Shown here: one piece after another, positions 36,226 to 46,004 of the stretch
Layout: each line of letters begins with the position of its first letter
How positions within the stretch are numbered: position 1 is the first letter of the stretch
Origin: Anoxybacillus pushchinoensis
GTDB taxonomy: Bacteria; Bacillota; Bacilli; Bacillales; Anoxybacillaceae
Assembly: GCF_900111795.1 (NCBI RefSeq)
Contig: NZ_FOJQ01000018.1
Span: 1 to 46,047 of the forward strand
DNA: 46,047 bases
Reading direction: 5' to 3'
The notes under the pieces: model-generated
What the model was told of the DNA's origin: nothing
What the model saw: the letters and a program-made list of their open reading frames with translations, nothing else
Database searches by the model: none
Program-made: the position numbers and the translations under genes

Positions 36226-36980
36226 TTACGAAGCGCATTATTCCTTGTTTAGATGTAAAAGACGGCCGTGTAGTTAAAGGGGTGCAATTCGTTTCGTTGC
36301 GCGATGCAGGTGATCCGGTAGAGCTTGCGCGCGCATACGATGAACAAGGAGCGGACGAGCTTGTATTTTTAGACATTTCCGCCTCTCATGAAGGACGAAA
36401 AACGATGGTCGATGTCGTCAAACGCGTGGCGGCACAGCTTGCCATCCCTTTTACAGTAGGGGGCGGCATTCAAACGGTGGAAGATATGAAAGCGATTTTA
36501 CGTTCGGGAGCAGACAAAGTATCGATCAACACATCTGCCGTCCTCCGTCCAGACCTCATTAACGAAGGGGCACAATTTTTTGGTACGCAATGTATCGTTG
36601 TGGCGATCGATGCTAAATACGACCTGGAGCTTCGTTCTTGGCGCGTGTATACGCACGGTGGACGGCGTCCAACAGAATGGGAAGTTGTCGCATGGGCGAA
36701 AGAAGTTGTGAGGCGCGGCGCGGGGGAAATTTTGTTGACAAGTATGGATCGCGATGGGGGAAAAGACGGGTTTGACATAGAGCTTACTAAGCGAGTAAGC
36801 GAGGCGGTATCGGTTCCTGTCATTGCATCTGGAGGGGCAGGGTGCGCCCAACATTTTGTCGACGTGTTTCAAATTGGCCGAGCAGACGCTGCGTTAGCTG
36901 CTTCGATTTTTCATTATCAAGAAACGTCCGTGCAACAAGTGAAACAGTACGTACGTGAACAGGGGGTAAATGTGCGATGA
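36222..36980 (+). CDS. hisF: Imidazole glycerol phosphate synthase, cyclase HisF
   Basis: HisF joins PRFAR with ammonia from HisH to make imidazoleglycerol phosphate and AICAR. It is a 252-residue barrel paralogous to HisA. Catalytic Asp11 is in [18 protein letters not shown] and the second Asp in [15 protein letters not shown]. Typical [14 protein letters not shown] and ASGGAG phosphate loops. It overlaps hisI by ATGA. Confidence 0.98.
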   Translation: MITKRIIPCLDVKDGRVVKGVQFVSLRDAGDPVELARAYDEQGADELVFLDISASHEGRKTMVDVVKRVAAQLAIPFTVGGGIQTVEDMKAILRSGADKVSINTSAVLRPDLINEGAQFFGTQCIVVAIDAKYDLELRSWRVYTHGGRRPTEWEVVAWAKEVVRRGAGEILLTSMDRDGGKDGFDIELTKRVSEAVSVPVIASGGAGCAQHFVDVFQIGRADAALAASIFHYQETSVQQVKQYVREQGVNVR

Positions 36981-37600
36981 ACATCGAACACATTCGTTTT
37001 AATGAGCAAGGGCTTGTACCGGCGATCGTACAAGATGCACATAGTAAAGAAGTATTAACGTTAGCGTATATGAACGAGCAATCGTTGCAAAAAACGTTGG
37101 AAACGAAGGAAACATGGTTTTATAGCCGCTCTCGCCAGCAGCTTTGGCATAAAGGTGAAACGTCTGGAAATGTACAAACAGTTGTTGATATTCGCTACGA
37201 CTGTGACGCCGATGCCCTTCTTGTTCTCGTTGAACCGCACGGGCCAGCGTGCCATACGGGGGAATACTCTTGTTTTCACCGCCGCTTAAGCGATGAAAAG
37301 CCTGCGGTCAAGCGTGATCGCTTTGCAATTTTAAATGTGCTAGAGTCGGTTATTGCAGAACGGGAAGCGAAACGTCCTGAAGGATCGTATACGACATATT
37401 TATTTGACAAAGGAATCGACAAAATCGCTAAAAAGGTTGGGGAAGAAGCGGCTGAAGTCATTATCGCAGCTAAAAACCGTTCAAAAGAAGAACTGCGATG
37501 GGAAGCGGCAGATTTATTGTATCATTTGCTCGTTTTGTTGCGCGAGCAGCGCGTGTCGCTCGATGATGTTCTTTCCGTATTAGCTGAGCGCCATCGTTAA
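36977..37600 (+). CDS. hisI: Bifunctional HisIE (cyclohydrolase/pyrophosphohydrolase)
   Basis: HisIE carries out steps 2 and 3: hydrolysis of PR-ATP to PR-AMP and opening of the ring. It has 207 residues. HisI part (1-115): [16 protein letters not shown], then the cysteine zinc ligands in DCDADALL and HTGEYSC. HisE part (about 118-207): [20 protein letters not shown], a MazG-like helical fold. It is the last gene of the operon; hisC is not in the window. No obvious terminator hairpin follows, only a short T run. Confidence 0.97.
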   Translation: MNIEHIRFNEQGLVPAIVQDAHSKEVLTLAYMNEQSLQKTLETKETWFYSRSRQQLWHKGETSGNVQTVVDIRYDCDADALLVLVEPHGPACHTGEYSCFHRRLSDEKPAVKRDRFAILNVLESVIAEREAKRPEGSYTTYLFDKGIDKIAKKVGEEAAEVIIAAKNRSKEELRWEAADLLYHLLVLLREQRVSLDDVLSVLAERHR

Positions 37601-37620
37601 TGCTTTTTTTCCCATCCATG

Positions 37621-37648
37621 TTGTTCTGAAGCGAAAATGTGGTATACT
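37621..37648 (+). promoter_or_regulatory. Candidate promoter of yvcD
   Basis: TTGTTC (37621-37626), 16-base spacer, TATACT (37643-37648), 36 bases before the TPR protein start. Confidence 0.5.
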
Positions 37649-37683
37649 GTCTTTCGGTGAATGAAATCAACATGGAGGGTTCG

Positions 37684-39129
37684 ATGGAAAAACATTTGCA
37701 AAAACGTGTCGGGAAAGTGATTCCGTTTATTCAAGACGGTACGTACTTTTTTAATAAAGGTTTAACATATTATCGCCGACGTGATTTGCATAAAGCGAAA
37801 GCGTATTTGCAACGTGCGGTGCAACTTGAACCAGAGCAGAGCGCGTTCGCGTGTCAATTGGCGATTATATTGTCAGAATTGGGGGAATATGCGCAATCGA
37901 ACGAATGGTTATTGCGCATCGTTGAGCGTGACGATCAGTTAACGGAGTGTTTTTATTTTTTAGCCAACAACTATGCCCATTTAGGATTGTTCGGCGAGGC
38001 GATGAAATATGCTGAGCGCTATATGGAATGTGAGCCTGATGGGGAATTTGCGGAGTATACGCTTGATTTATTAGATATTTTAACGATTGAGCAAGAAGAT
38101 GAAGAATGGCTCAATTATGATGATATATTAATGAAACAAGAACAGGCGCACACATTGCTTGAAAAAGGGGAGTTTCAAGAAGCGATCGCTTTATTTGAAG
38201 AAATGATTGAGCAACATCCAGAAAATTGGGCTGCGTACAACAATTTAGCGCTTGCCTATTTTTATCAAGGGAATATCGGAAAAGCGAGACAAATGATTGA
38301 ATATATTTTGAAACAAAATCCAGGCAATTTGCATGCGCTTTGTAACGATGCAGTGTTTTCTTATTATTTACAAGAGCATGGACGGCTTTTCTCACTCACT
38401 CAGTTGCTGCAAAATGTGCATCCTATTTCATTTGAGCATCGATATAAGCTCGGCGTTACGTTCGCGATTGTTGGGCGCTACGACTTAGCTTTTCAATGGT
38501 TGCGTCAGCTACAACGCCGCGGTTTTGAAGGCGATGCTCCATTTTATTATTGGTATGCGTATGCAGCGTATCATATGGGGTATTGTTCGTTAGCGGAGAC
38601 GATGTGGAAAAAGTTAGTTTCGCTTCATCCTGATAAACAAGGGAGTGAACCGTGGCGTTATCGTGAGCAGACGATTGAACATATTCAAGCGTTGTTCGAA
38701 AAACAAGATGTAGCTTCTTCGATGTATGCGCTATATTTAATCAGCAAATCATTTATGAAAAACGATTGCCCGTTTCCGAAACAGTCATGGTCTCATCCGC
38801 TTTTACAGCAGTGGAGCGATTATGTATACGATGGACGGCAAACGTCATCATGTGTGATAGATGCGCATCGTATTGTAACGTTGCTCATTCAACATAACGG
38901 ATTTGAATATGAGCCGTTATATATTGCTTGGTTTTCTTTTTTTATCGAGGCAATAAAAGAAATCGATTCGTTTTCTAATCACGAAGGATGGGCAGCGGCG
39001 TTTGAATATATGTTTCGTAAACGTCGTGGTGAGCGTGTGACACAACGAATGCTTGCAGAACGTTATGGGGTGTCAGTAGCAACGATCGGAAAGTATGTGA
39101 AAGTTATGAAACAGAAGTGGCACGGATGA
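37684..39129 (+). CDS. yvcD: TPR-repeat protein YvcD
   Basis: This 481-residue cytosolic protein has TPR units from about residue 17 (GLTYYRRRDLHKAKAYLQRA; NWAAYNNLALAYFYQGNIGK near 185). It ends in a helix-turn-helix-like segment (RMLAERYGVSVATIGKYVKV, about 455-474). Position upstream of trxB matches B. subtilis yvcD, whose function is unknown. The HTH at the end suggests a DNA or RNA binding role, by inference. ATG 37684 follows GGAGGG; the in-frame start at 37639 lies within the promoter. Confidence 0.85.
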   Translation: MEKHLQKRVGKVIPFIQDGTYFFNKGLTYYRRRDLHKAKAYLQRAVQLEPEQSAFACQLAIILSELGEYAQSNEWLLRIVERDDQLTECFYFLANNYAHLGLFGEAMKYAERYMECEPDGEFAEYTLDLLDILTIEQEDEEWLNYDDILMKQEQAHTLLEKGEFQEAIALFEEMIEQHPENWAAYNNLALAYFYQGNIGKARQMIEYILKQNPGNLHALCNDAVFSYYLQEHGRLFSLTQLLQNVHPISFEHRYKLGVTFAIVGRYDLAFQWLRQLQRRGFEGDAPFYYWYAYAAYHMGYCSLAETMWKKLVSLHPDKQGSEPWRYREQTIEHIQALFEKQDVASSMYALYLISKSFMKNDCPFPKQSWSHPLLQQWSDYVYDGRQTSSCVIDAHRIVTLLIQHNGFEYEPLYIAWFSFFIEAIKEIDSFSNHEGWAAAFEYMFRKRRGERVTQRMLAERYGVSVATIGKYVKVMKQKWHG

Positions 39130-39169
39130 GCAAGTTAATAGACCCTTTTGTTTTGTTGTATTACGATAG

Positions 39170-40171
<1,002 letters not shown>

Positions 40172-40272
40172 TGAAAACGTAATGTGGCTTTAATTGAACT
40201 GTAACACGCTTGAAACAATAAAAGAGTATGATAAAAGTAAGTAATTGACCCCCTTTTTATATATACTTGTTG

Positions 40273-40302
40273 GCACGGGCTCTCGTCCCGTGCTTTCTTT
40301 TT
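40273..40302 (+). terminator. Terminator after trxB
   Basis: GCACGGG / CCCGTGC, 7-base loop, TTTCTTTTT tail, about 100 bases after the trxB stop. The 40,172-40,272 stretch before it has no supported gene. Confidence 0.85.
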
Positions 40303-40336
40303 GTGATGGACGTGAAAACGTTTCAAAATTTATACT

Positions 40337-40365
40337 TTGTGACCGTTTGTAAGAAATAGTATAAT
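40337..40365 (+). promoter_or_regulatory. Promoter of yvcI-rapZ-yvcK-whiA-crh
   Basis: TTGTGA (40337-40342), 17-base spacer, TATAAT (40360-40365), 42 bases before the yvcI start. Confidence 0.65.
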
Positions 40366-40407
40366 GAAAAAAACATCTTTATTATTGTTATTTGAGGTGA
40401 ACGGACG

Positions 40408-40866
40408 TTGCAACGAGTAACGAACTGTGTATTAGTGAAAGACGGACGCATTCTCTTGTTAAAAAAACCGCGGCGTGGTTGGTGGGTCGCGCCGGGCGGG
40501 AAAATGGAGCAAGGAGAATCTATACGAGAAGCGTGTATTCGTGAATACCGCGAGGAAACAGGTTTATACATTAAAAATCCACAATTAAAAGGGGTATTCA
40601 CGTTTGTAATGAAACGAGGGGAAGAAGTCGTTTCGGAATGGATGATGTTTACGTTTTTTGCGGAACATTTTGAAGGGGAAAACGTATTACAATGTGAGGA
40701 AGGAGAGCTCGCTTGGCATCCAATTGAACATATATCGACGTTGCCGATGGCGCCAGGCGATTACCATATTATTGACTATGTCGTGAAAGGCACGGGCATT
40801 ATGTACGGCACATTCACGTATACAGAGGAATTTGAGTTGTTGTCTTACCGGCTTGATCCGAGTTAA
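40408..40866 (+). CDS. yvcI: NUDIX hydrolase YvcI (8-oxo-dGTPase-like)
   Basis: This 152-residue NUDIX protein has the complete Nudix box in [20 protein letters not shown] then ETGL (about 32-54), which holds the catalytic glutamates. B. subtilis YvcI has the same position and is annotated as a putative 8-oxo-dGTP diphosphatase; recent annotation varies as to substrate. It starts with TTG 40408, with GAGGTG upstream. It heads the conserved yvcI-rapZ-yvcK-whiA-crh cluster. Confidence 0.9.
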   Translation: MQRVTNCVLVKDGRILLLKKPRRGWWVAPGGKMEQGESIREACIREYREETGLYIKNPQLKGVFTFVMKRGEEVVSEWMMFTFFAEHFEGENVLQCEEGELAWHPIEHISTLPMAPGDYHIIDYVVKGTGIMYGTFTYTEEFELLSYRLDPS

Positions 40867-40883
40867 AGAAAGGGGAGAGGGCG

Positions 40884-41774
40884 ATGAGCAAAGGCTCAGC
40901 ACACGTTCAAATGGTGATTATTACAGGAATGTCGGGGGCGGGGAAGACGGTCGCGATCCAAAGCTTTGAGGACTTAGGCTATTTTTGTGTCGATAACTTA
41001 CCGCCGACATTGTTGCCAAAGTTTCTCGAATTAATTCGGGAATCGGGCAATAAAATGAATAAAATTGCACTTGTTATGGATTTGCGCAGCCGCGACTTTT
41101 TCGACCGTCTTTTTGCCGCGCTTGATGATTTAGCAGAAACGTCATGGGTGGCACCGCAAATTTTGTTTTTAGATGCAAGCGATGCTACGCTCGTGAGCCG
41201 CTATAAAGAAACGCGCCGTTCTCATCCGCTTGCACCGAGCGGATTGCCGCTTGAAGGCATTCGGCTAGAGCGCCAATTGCTTGAAGAGTTAAAAGGGCGT
41301 GCTCAAATGATTATTGATACGTCTAGCCTAAAGCCGCGCGAGCTGCGCGAAAAAATTGTGCAAACATTTGCGACACCGGCGACGACAACATTTTCTGTCA
41401 ATGTCGTCTCGTTCGGATTTAAATACGGTTTACCGATTGATGCAGATCTCGTTTTTGATGTCCGCTTCTTACCAAATCCGCATTACATTGAACATATGCG
41501 TCCGAAAACAGGATTAGATGAAGAAGTATCGTCTTACGTATTAAAGTGGACGGAAACGCAAAAATTTATTGAAAAAGTAACAGATTTGCTTTCGTTTATG
41601 CTCCCGCACTATAAACGGGAAGGAAAAAGTCAAGTTGTCATTGCGGTCGGATGCACGGGCGGGCAACACCGTTCGGTTACGTTAGCTGAGTATATTGCAC
41701 GCCACTTTGCGCATGAATATACAACGCACGTGTTTCATCGAGATATTGCAAAAAGAAAGGATACGCACCGATGA
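40884..41774 (+). CDS. rapZ: RapZ/YvcJ nucleotide-binding protein
   Basis: YvcJ hydrolyses nucleotides and affects late competence in B. subtilis. Its E. coli homologue RapZ is an RNA adaptor and UDP-GlcNAc-related sensor. It has 296 residues. P-loop GMSGAGKT (about 14-21), a DNLPPTLL segment, and the C-terminal domain with [10 protein letters not shown] and [12 protein letters not shown]. It overlaps yvcK by 4 bases. Confidence 0.96.
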   Translation: MSKGSAHVQMVIITGMSGAGKTVAIQSFEDLGYFCVDNLPPTLLPKFLELIRESGNKMNKIALVMDLRSRDFFDRLFAALDDLAETSWVAPQILFLDASDATLVSRYKETRRSHPLAPSGLPLEGIRLERQLLEELKGRAQMIIDTSSLKPRELREKIVQTFATPATTTFSVNVVSFGFKYGLPIDADLVFDVRFLPNPHYIEHMRPKTGLDEEVSSYVLKWTETQKFIEKVTDLLSFMLPHYKREGKSQVVIAVGCTGGQHRSVTLAEYIARHFAHEYTTHVFHRDIAKRKDTHR

Positions 41775-42733
41775 AAAAAATAGTTGTCATCGGTGGGGGA
41801 ACGGGGCTTCCTGTTTTGCTGCGCGGGCTGAAACAATATGATGTTGATTTAACCGCCATCGTAACTGTCGCAGATGATGGTGGGAGCTCAGGAAGATTGC
41901 GTGACGAACTTGATATGCCCCCGCCTGGAGATATTCGAAACGTGCTTGCTGCTCTTTCTGACGTCGAGCCGCTCATTATTGAATTGTTTCAACATCGGTT
42001 CGAAAACGGAAATGGGTTGTCAGGTCATTCGCTTGGGAATTTAATTTTAGCAGCGATGACGTCAATTACTGGCGATTTTGTGCATGCGGTTCGCGAAATG
42101 GGAAAAGTGTTGAATGTGCGTGGAAAAGTGTTGCCGGCAGCCAATGAAAGCGTTGTGTTGCATGCGGAAATGGAAGATGGGACAATTGTATCAGGTGAGT
42201 CAAAAATCCCGTATTTCGGAAAAAAAATTAAGCGCGTCTTTCTAACCCCAGAACATATTGAACCGCTCAATGAGACGATTACAGAATTACAAACAGCCGA
42301 TTTAATTGTCATCGGACCTGGGAGCTTGTATACAAGCATTTTACCGAACTTACTCGTTCCTAAAATTGGCGAAGAGGTATGCCGATCAAAAGCGAAAAAA
42401 GTATATATATGCAACGTCATGACTCAAGCAGGAGAAACGTTAAACTATACGGCGAGCGATCATGTGAAAGCGCTATATGATCATATGGCATGTGCCTTTT
42501 TAGATGCTGTCATTGTAAACGACGCGCCGATTTTACCAGAAACGAAAGAGCGCTATGCGAAAGAACTTGCGGCTCCGGTCGTTTGTGATACAGCTGAATT
42601 AGAGGCGCTCGGTTTGCAGGTTATTTGTGATGCGATCATTGATGAGCGAGATGGAACGGTGCGTCACGATACGAAAAAAGTAGCGGCGTTGCTCGTTTCG
42701 CTTCTTGCACCTCCTTCGCACGACATACATTGA
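41771..42733 (+). CDS. yvcK: YvcK/CofD-like gluconeogenesis factor
   Basis: YvcK binds UDP-sugars and is required for growth on gluconeogenic carbon sources, affecting cell wall precursor supply and PBP1 placement. It has 320 residues. The CofD-like Rossmann fold has [31 protein letters not shown] and [12 protein letters not shown]. It overlaps rapZ by ATGA. whiA follows with only its ribosome binding site in between. Confidence 0.97.
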   Translation: MKKIVVIGGGTGLPVLLRGLKQYDVDLTAIVTVADDGGSSGRLRDELDMPPPGDIRNVLAALSDVEPLIIELFQHRFENGNGLSGHSLGNLILAAMTSITGDFVHAVREMGKVLNVRGKVLPAANESVVLHAEMEDGTIVSGESKIPYFGKKIKRVFLTPEHIEPLNETITELQTADLIVIGPGSLYTSILPNLLVPKIGEEVCRSKAKKVYICNVMTQAGETLNYTASDHVKALYDHMACAFLDAVIVNDAPILPETKERYAKELAAPVVCDTAELEALGLQVICDAIIDERDGTVRHDTKKVAALLVSLLAPPSHDIH

Positions 42734-42748
42734 TAGGAGGTGAAGTGG

Positions 42749-43711
42749 TTGTCATTTGCATCGGAAACGAAAAAAGAGTTGACGAATATAGAAGTGAAAA
42801 CGTGTTGTTTAAAAGCAGAATTATCCGCTTTAATTCGAATGAATGGCTCTATTTCATTTTCCAATCGGCGTTTACTGTTAAATATTCAAACGGAAAACGC
42901 AGCAATTGCTCGGCGAATTTATACGTTATTGAAAAAAGGATATGATGTAGCTGTCGAATTACTTGTACGTAAAAAAATGCGCCTAAAGAAAAACAATGTA
43001 TATATTGTACGCGTCGTTGAAGGGACGAATGAACTATTATCTGATTTAAAAATTATGGAAGAAGGGTTTTCGTTCGTTCATTCCATTTCACAAGAGCTTG
43101 TGCAAAAAAAATGTTGCAAGCGCTCGTACTTGCGCGGTGCCTTTTTAGCTGGAGGGTCTGTCAATAACCCGGAAACGTCGTCGTATCATTTAGAAGTTTT
43201 TTCGCTGTATCGCGAACATAACGAATCGCTTTGTGAACTGATGAACACGACGTTCCATTTACATGCACGCACGTTAGAAAGAAAAAAAGGGTTTATTACG
43301 TATTTAAAAGAAGCGGAAAAAATTGCGGAGTTTTTAAGCATTATCGGGGCACATCAAGCGTTGTTGCGCTTTGAAGATGTACGCATCGTGCGCGATATGC
43401 GCAATTCGGTCAATCGGCTCGTTAATTGCGAAACAGCTAATTTAAATAAAACCATTGGAGCAGCGTTGCGCCAAGTCGAAAACATTCGGTATATCGACGA
43501 GACGATTGGGCTCGATCAACTGCCAGAAAAACTTCGTGAAATTGCGAAATTGCGCATTGAGTATCAAGATGTAACATTGAAAGAACTCGGTGAAATGGTT
43601 TCCGGAGGGAAAATTAGCAAGTCAGGAATTAACCATCGTCTGCGAAAACTAGACGAAATTGCTGAACGACTCCGTGCGGGCCAGCCGATTGATTTTCATA
43701 AATCTTTGTAA
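42749..43711 (+). CDS. whiA: WhiA DNA-binding protein
   Basis: WhiA combines a degenerate LAGLIDADG homing-endonuclease fold (about 100-190; [17 protein letters not shown]) with a C-terminal HTH (about 255-300; [20 protein letters not shown]). In B. subtilis it influences division and chromosome segregation; in actinomycetes it controls sporulation. It has 320 residues. TTG 42749 (encoding the start before [10 protein letters not shown]) is chosen: AGGAGG lies 8 bases upstream and B. subtilis WhiA begins with [15 protein letters not shown] at 42740 overlaps the ribosome binding site. Confidence 0.96.
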   Translation: MSFASETKKELTNIEVKTCCLKAELSALIRMNGSISFSNRRLLLNIQTENAAIARRIYTLLKKGYDVAVELLVRKKMRLKKNNVYIVRVVEGTNELLSDLKIMEEGFSFVHSISQELVQKKCCKRSYLRGAFLAGGSVNNPETSSYHLEVFSLYREHNESLCELMNTTFHLHARTLERKKGFITYLKEAEKIAEFLSIIGAHQALLRFEDVRIVRDMRNSVNRLVNCETANLNKTIGAALRQVENIRYIDETIGLDQLPEKLREIAKLRIEYQDVTLKELGEMVSGGKISKSGINHRLRKLDEIAERLRAGQPIDFHKSL

Positions 43712-43729
43712 CTATGGGAGGAATGTGTG

Positions 43730-43984
43730 ATGGTGGAAAAACAAGTAGAAGTACGGTTAAAAACAGGATTACAAGCGCGTCCAGCAGCGTTGTTTGTTCA
43801 AGAAGCGAACCGTTTTTCAGCCGATGTTTATATTGAGAAGGACGGCAAAAAAGTGAATGCGAAAAGCATTATGGGATTAATGAGCTTAGCGATCCATACA
43901 GGGGCAGTAATCACGATTTATGCTGACGGTCCAGATGAGCAGGAAGCGCTAAACAAGCTCGTGAAATACGTTGAACAAGAATAA
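43730..43984 (+). CDS. crh: Catabolite repression HPr-like protein Crh
   Basis: Crh is an HPr paralogue that works only in regulation. When phosphorylated on Ser46 by HprK (27,212) it acts as corepressor of CcpA. It has 84 residues. The PTS histidine is replaced by Gln15 (GLQARPAA), so it cannot relay sugar phosphate, and Ser46 is kept in NAKSIMGLM. ATG 43730 follows GGGAGG; a GTG one codon earlier is also possible. It ends convergently against clpP. Confidence 0.98.
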   Translation: MVEKQVEVRLKTGLQARPAALFVQEANRFSADVYIEKDGKKVNAKSIMGLMSLAIHTGAVITIYADGPDEQEALNKLVKYVEQE

Positions 43985-44013
43985 AAACAAGGCGGTTGCA
44001 CCGCCTTGTTTTT
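43983..44013. terminator. Bidirectional terminator between crh and clpP
   Basis: Perfect 13-bp stem AAAAACAAGGCGG / CCGCCTTGTTTTT with a TTGCA loop. The A run on one side and T run on the other serve both convergent genes. It includes the ends of both genes' stop regions. Confidence 0.95.
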
Positions 44014-44602
44014 ATTTCTCATCTACGCGTGTTAATACGCGGTCGATTAAACCGTATTCTTTCGCCTTTTCTGCCGTCATAAAGTTGTCGCGATCCGTAT
44101 CACGCTCAATGACTTCGATCGGTTGTCCTGTGTTTTCGGACAAGATGCGATTTAACTTGTCACGCAAGAATAAAATACGCTTTGCAGCAATTTCAATTTC
44201 TGTCGCTTGACCTTGTACGCCACCAAGCGGCTGATGAATCATAATTTCGCTATTTGGTAACGCAAACCGTTTTCCTTTGGCGCCCGCTGCGAGTAAAAAT
44301 GCGCCCATAGAAGCAGCCATACCGATACAAATCGTTGATACGTCTGGTTTAATAAATTGCATCGTGTCGTAAATTGCCATGCCGGCTGTAATGGATCCAC
44401 CCGGACTGTTAATGTAAAGAGAAATATCTTTTTCAGGATCTTCTGCTGCTAAAAATAAAAGTTGAGAAACGATTGAGTTTGCGACGTGGTCATCAATCGC
44501 GCTTCCTAAAATGATGATGCGGTCTTTTAATAAGCGAGAGTAAATGTCATATGCGCGTTCTCCGCGACTCGTTTGTTCAATGACTGTAGGAATTAAATTC
44601 AT
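44012..44602 (-). CDS. clpP: ATP-dependent Clp protease proteolytic subunit
   Basis: ClpP is the tetradecameric serine protease core working with ClpC, ClpX or ClpE. It has 196 residues. The catalytic triad is S98 (GMAASMGAF), H123 (MIHQPLGG) and D172 (DTDRDNF); [15 protein letters not shown] is the oxyanion and substrate strand. Ribosome binding site GGAGGAGG before ATG 44602. Its promoter is overlapped by a CtsR operator, so it belongs to the class III heat-shock regulon. Confidence 0.99.
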   Translation of the reverse strand: MNLIPTVIEQTSRGERAYDIYSRLLKDRIIILGSAIDDHVANSIVSQLLFLAAEDPEKDISLYINSPGGSITAGMAIYDTMQFIKPDVSTICIGMAASMGAFLLAAGAKGKRFALPNSEIMIHQPLGGVQGQATEIEIAAKRILFLRDKLNRILSENTGQPIEVIERDTDRDNFMTAEKAKEYGLIDRVLTRVDEK

Positions 44603-44641
44603 ACTTTTCCTCCTCCAATAAATCGTTTTTTATGTACTTCT

Positions 44642-44670
44642 ATCATACAAAAAAGGTCAATAAAGGTCAA
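44642..44670 (-). promoter_or_regulatory. Sigma-A promoter of clpP
   Basis: On the minus strand: TTGACC (rc of 44665-44670), exactly 17 bases, TATGAT (rc of 44642-44647). The predicted start lies near 44635, about 33 bases before the ATG. Confidence 0.75.
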
Positions 44671-44671
44671 A
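44654..44671 (-). promoter_or_regulatory. CtsR heat-shock operator
   Basis: Two direct heptads AGGTCAA and AGGTCAA separated by TAA, close to the CtsR consensus of tandem A/GGTCAAA with a three-base spacer. The operator covers the -35 and the spacer of the clpP promoter, so bound CtsR would exclude RNA polymerase. Confidence 0.9.
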
Positions 44672-44764
44672 TAAAACACCTTCTGCTTATATGTATTCGC
44701 TTTTTTTCTTCTACATCCCTTCTTCCATCGTTTCCTCTTCCTAAAATTTTAAACGTCATTTCTC

Positions 44765-44793
44765 TTGCAATTTTTTTATGTGTTCACTATAAT
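44765..44793 (+). promoter_or_regulatory. Promoter of tRNA-Arg
   Basis: TTGCAA (44765-44770), 17-base spacer, TATAAT (44788-44793). Predicted start near 44800, 15 bases before the mature tRNA. Confidence 0.8.
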
Positions 44794-44814
44794 GGTAAGT
44801 GCATTTATCATTGC

Positions 44815-44886
44815 GCCCTCGTAGTGTAGTGGATAGCACGAGAGATTCCGGTTCTCTTAGCGTGGGTTCGAATCCTGCCGAGGGCG
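44815..44886 (+). tRNA. tRNA-Arg (anticodon CCG)
   Basis: The cloverleaf folds fully: acceptor stem GCCCTCG / CGAGGGC, D arm with AGTGGATAGC, anticodon stem AGAGA / TCTCT with loop TTCCGGT (anticodon CCG), T arm with TTCGAAT. The discriminator is G and CCA is not encoded; a T8 run follows. tRNA genes are frequent phage attachment sites, and an integrase remnant lies just downstream, so the 3' half is the probable attB/attL core. Confidence 0.95.
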
Positions 44887-44933
44887 TTTTTTTTATCTCG
44901 ATGGTTCAGATTAAAAATCACCAAACCCTTGAT

Positions 44934-44959
44934 ACGACTGCGTTTGCGGTCGTTTTTTA
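44934..44959 (+). terminator. Terminator downstream of tRNA-Arg
   Basis: ACGACTGC / GCGGTCGT (8 bp with one T-G pair), GTTT loop and T-rich tail. Confidence 0.7.
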
Positions 44960-45021
44960 TTTTTCGAAAATCCGATTGAAAACGATAGAATTCGAAAAAA
45001 TTTTGCACGAATTTTGCACGG

Positions 45022-45240
45022 CTATTTTGCATGGTAGAGCTCCTCCATCGCGAGATCAACCTGCCGAGATTCTTTTTGTTCCATCTCGTCTAAAATGTGC
45101 GAATACGTTTGTAAGGTGGTCACAATATCTTTATGCCCCAGCCGCCGGGAAACGTATTTAATATTCACCCCTTTATATAGGAGCATGGATGCATGGGTGT
45201 GTCGGAGCCCGTGGCAGGTGATGGTTTTAACCCCGACTTT
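45022..45240 (-). pseudogene. Phage tyrosine integrase, 3' remnant
   Basis: On the minus strand a frame of 72 residues shows the C-terminal catalytic part of a tyrosine recombinase: TCHGLRHTHASMLLYKGV (H and R), YVSRRLGHKDIV (H) and TTLQTYSHILDEM (nucleophile Y), followed by a tail and TAG. No upstream half is present; the sequence passes at about 45,240 into an xhlA-like gene of opposite orientation. It lies 136 bases from the tRNA-Arg end, the usual position for int at an att site. Confidence 0.88.
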
Positions 45241-45459
45241 TTTGCACAGCGCATCGCGAAACTTGAAATGGATGTGGATATGCTCCGCTCGGATATGGTT
45301 GATGTGAAAACTCGTCTTGCGGTGGCGGAGAGCAACATTAAAGACATGCGTGAAGATATTTCAGCGATCAAAAGCAACACAACATGGATTTTGCGTTTGA
45401 TTATCGGCGGTATTGTGGGAGCGTTACTCACTTTTATCATTCAGGGAGGCGTTCAATAA
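45193..45459 (+). CDS. XhlA-like phage lysis protein with altered N-terminus
   Basis: Residues about 18-88 look like XhlA/haemolysin of PBSX-type phages: a coiled coil (IAKLEMDVDMLRSDMVDVKT, NIKDMREDISAI) and one C-terminal membrane segment (ILRLIIGGIVGALLTFIIQG). The first 15 or so residues (MGVSEPVAGDGFNPD) are the antisense of the integrase remnant, so the natural start was lost in a deletion. A chance AGGAG lies 9 bases before ATG 45193, so a chimeric protein could still be made. It overlaps the holin gene (TAATG). Confidence 0.7.
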   Translation: MGVSEPVAGDGFNPDFFAQRIAKLEMDVDMLRSDMVDVKTRLAVAESNIKDMREDISAIKSNTTWILRLIIGGIVGALLTFIIQGGVQ

Positions 45460-45731
45460 TGGAAGCGATTCTTTCGATTGAATTCACGGCATATGTGGCG
45501 CTAGCAGTATTATTGTATGCCATTCGTGAAGCAACAAACATTCCTAATCGTTTTATTCCAATTGTTGCAGTGTTTCTAGGCGTTGCTTTCTCCATATTCG
45601 AAAGCAGCGCTTTTTCTTTTGATGTGTTAGTCAAAGGGCTTCAATATGCGCTGTATGGCGTTGGTTCGGTGGCAACAATAAAATATGTGCTTGAAAAAGG
45701 AGAGGGCCGGAAGTCAACTACCCCCACTTAG
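45459..45731 (+). CDS. Putative phage holin, C-terminus altered by insertion
   Basis: This 90-residue protein has three hydrophobic segments (FTAYVALAVLLYAI, FIPIVAVFLGVAFSIF, LVKGLQYALYGVGSVATI) and the charged end KYVLEKGEGRK, as in phage holins encoded after xhlA. The last five codons (STTPT) come from the transposon-like end that starts at about 45,707. The endolysin gene expected downstream is not seen inside the window; GAAAGGAG at the very end could be its ribosome binding site. Ribosome binding site GGGAGG. Confidence 0.75.
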   Translation: MEAILSIEFTAYVALAVLLYAIREATNIPNRFIPIVAVFLGVAFSIFESSAFSFDVLVKGLQYALYGVGSVATIKYVLEKGEGRKSTTPT

Positions 45732-46004
45732 CTAACGCTTGAAGCGGGGGCTTGCAACTCCCCAGAAGTGCGAACGGACTTCGTCCTCCTTCCTTGACTT
45801 GGGGTTGCATCAGGGGCAGGTTGACGACTACCCAACGACATAGGTCATGCCTATATCGCTACCGAGTGGCTCGGCATGTCTGTAGGCAGTACTTGACTTC
45901 CACGCACAACAGACGGATGTACGCTCGATGTTTTACGGTTGCAACGTTTCCTGCAACCAACTCCCTACATCGAGTAACGGGGATTGGAGTGCCTTGATTC
46001 AACG
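45707..46004 (-). mobile_element. Structured IS200/IS605-like element without visible tnpB
   Basis: Dense inverted repeats on about 300 bases with no credible frame: CCCCCGCTT / AAGTGGGGG terminal hairpin followed by TAGTTGAC (minus strand, at the holin end), GCAAC-t-CCCCA / TGGGGTTGC, ATAGG / CCTAT, CCGAG / CTCGG, and a long stem CTCGATGT / ACATCGAG enclosing GGTTGCA / TGCAACC (about 45,926-45,976). The terminal hairpin plus TAGTT motif resembles repeats A and B in design but not in sequence. It is best read as the right end/omegaRNA region of another IS200/IS605 element, possibly a tnpB-less derivative. The outer boundary near 46,004 is uncertain. Confidence 0.5.

Noticed and set aside
40172-40272. 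Possible promoter or small RNA between trxB and its terminator
   Set aside because: TTGAAA and TATGAT boxes occur but only 11 bases apart; no sound promoter or conserved hairpin was found.
44987-45035. TTTTGCACG-type direct repeats, considered as a CRISPR or att core
   Set aside because: Only two to three short imperfect copies without spacers; they lie at the 3' end of the integrase remnant and are too short to call.
45752-45997. An 81-codon plus-strand frame in the structured element at the right end
   Set aside because: Its composition is unlike any protein family, it has no ribosome binding site, and it overlaps several perfect inverted repeats, so an RNA/transposon-end reading is better.
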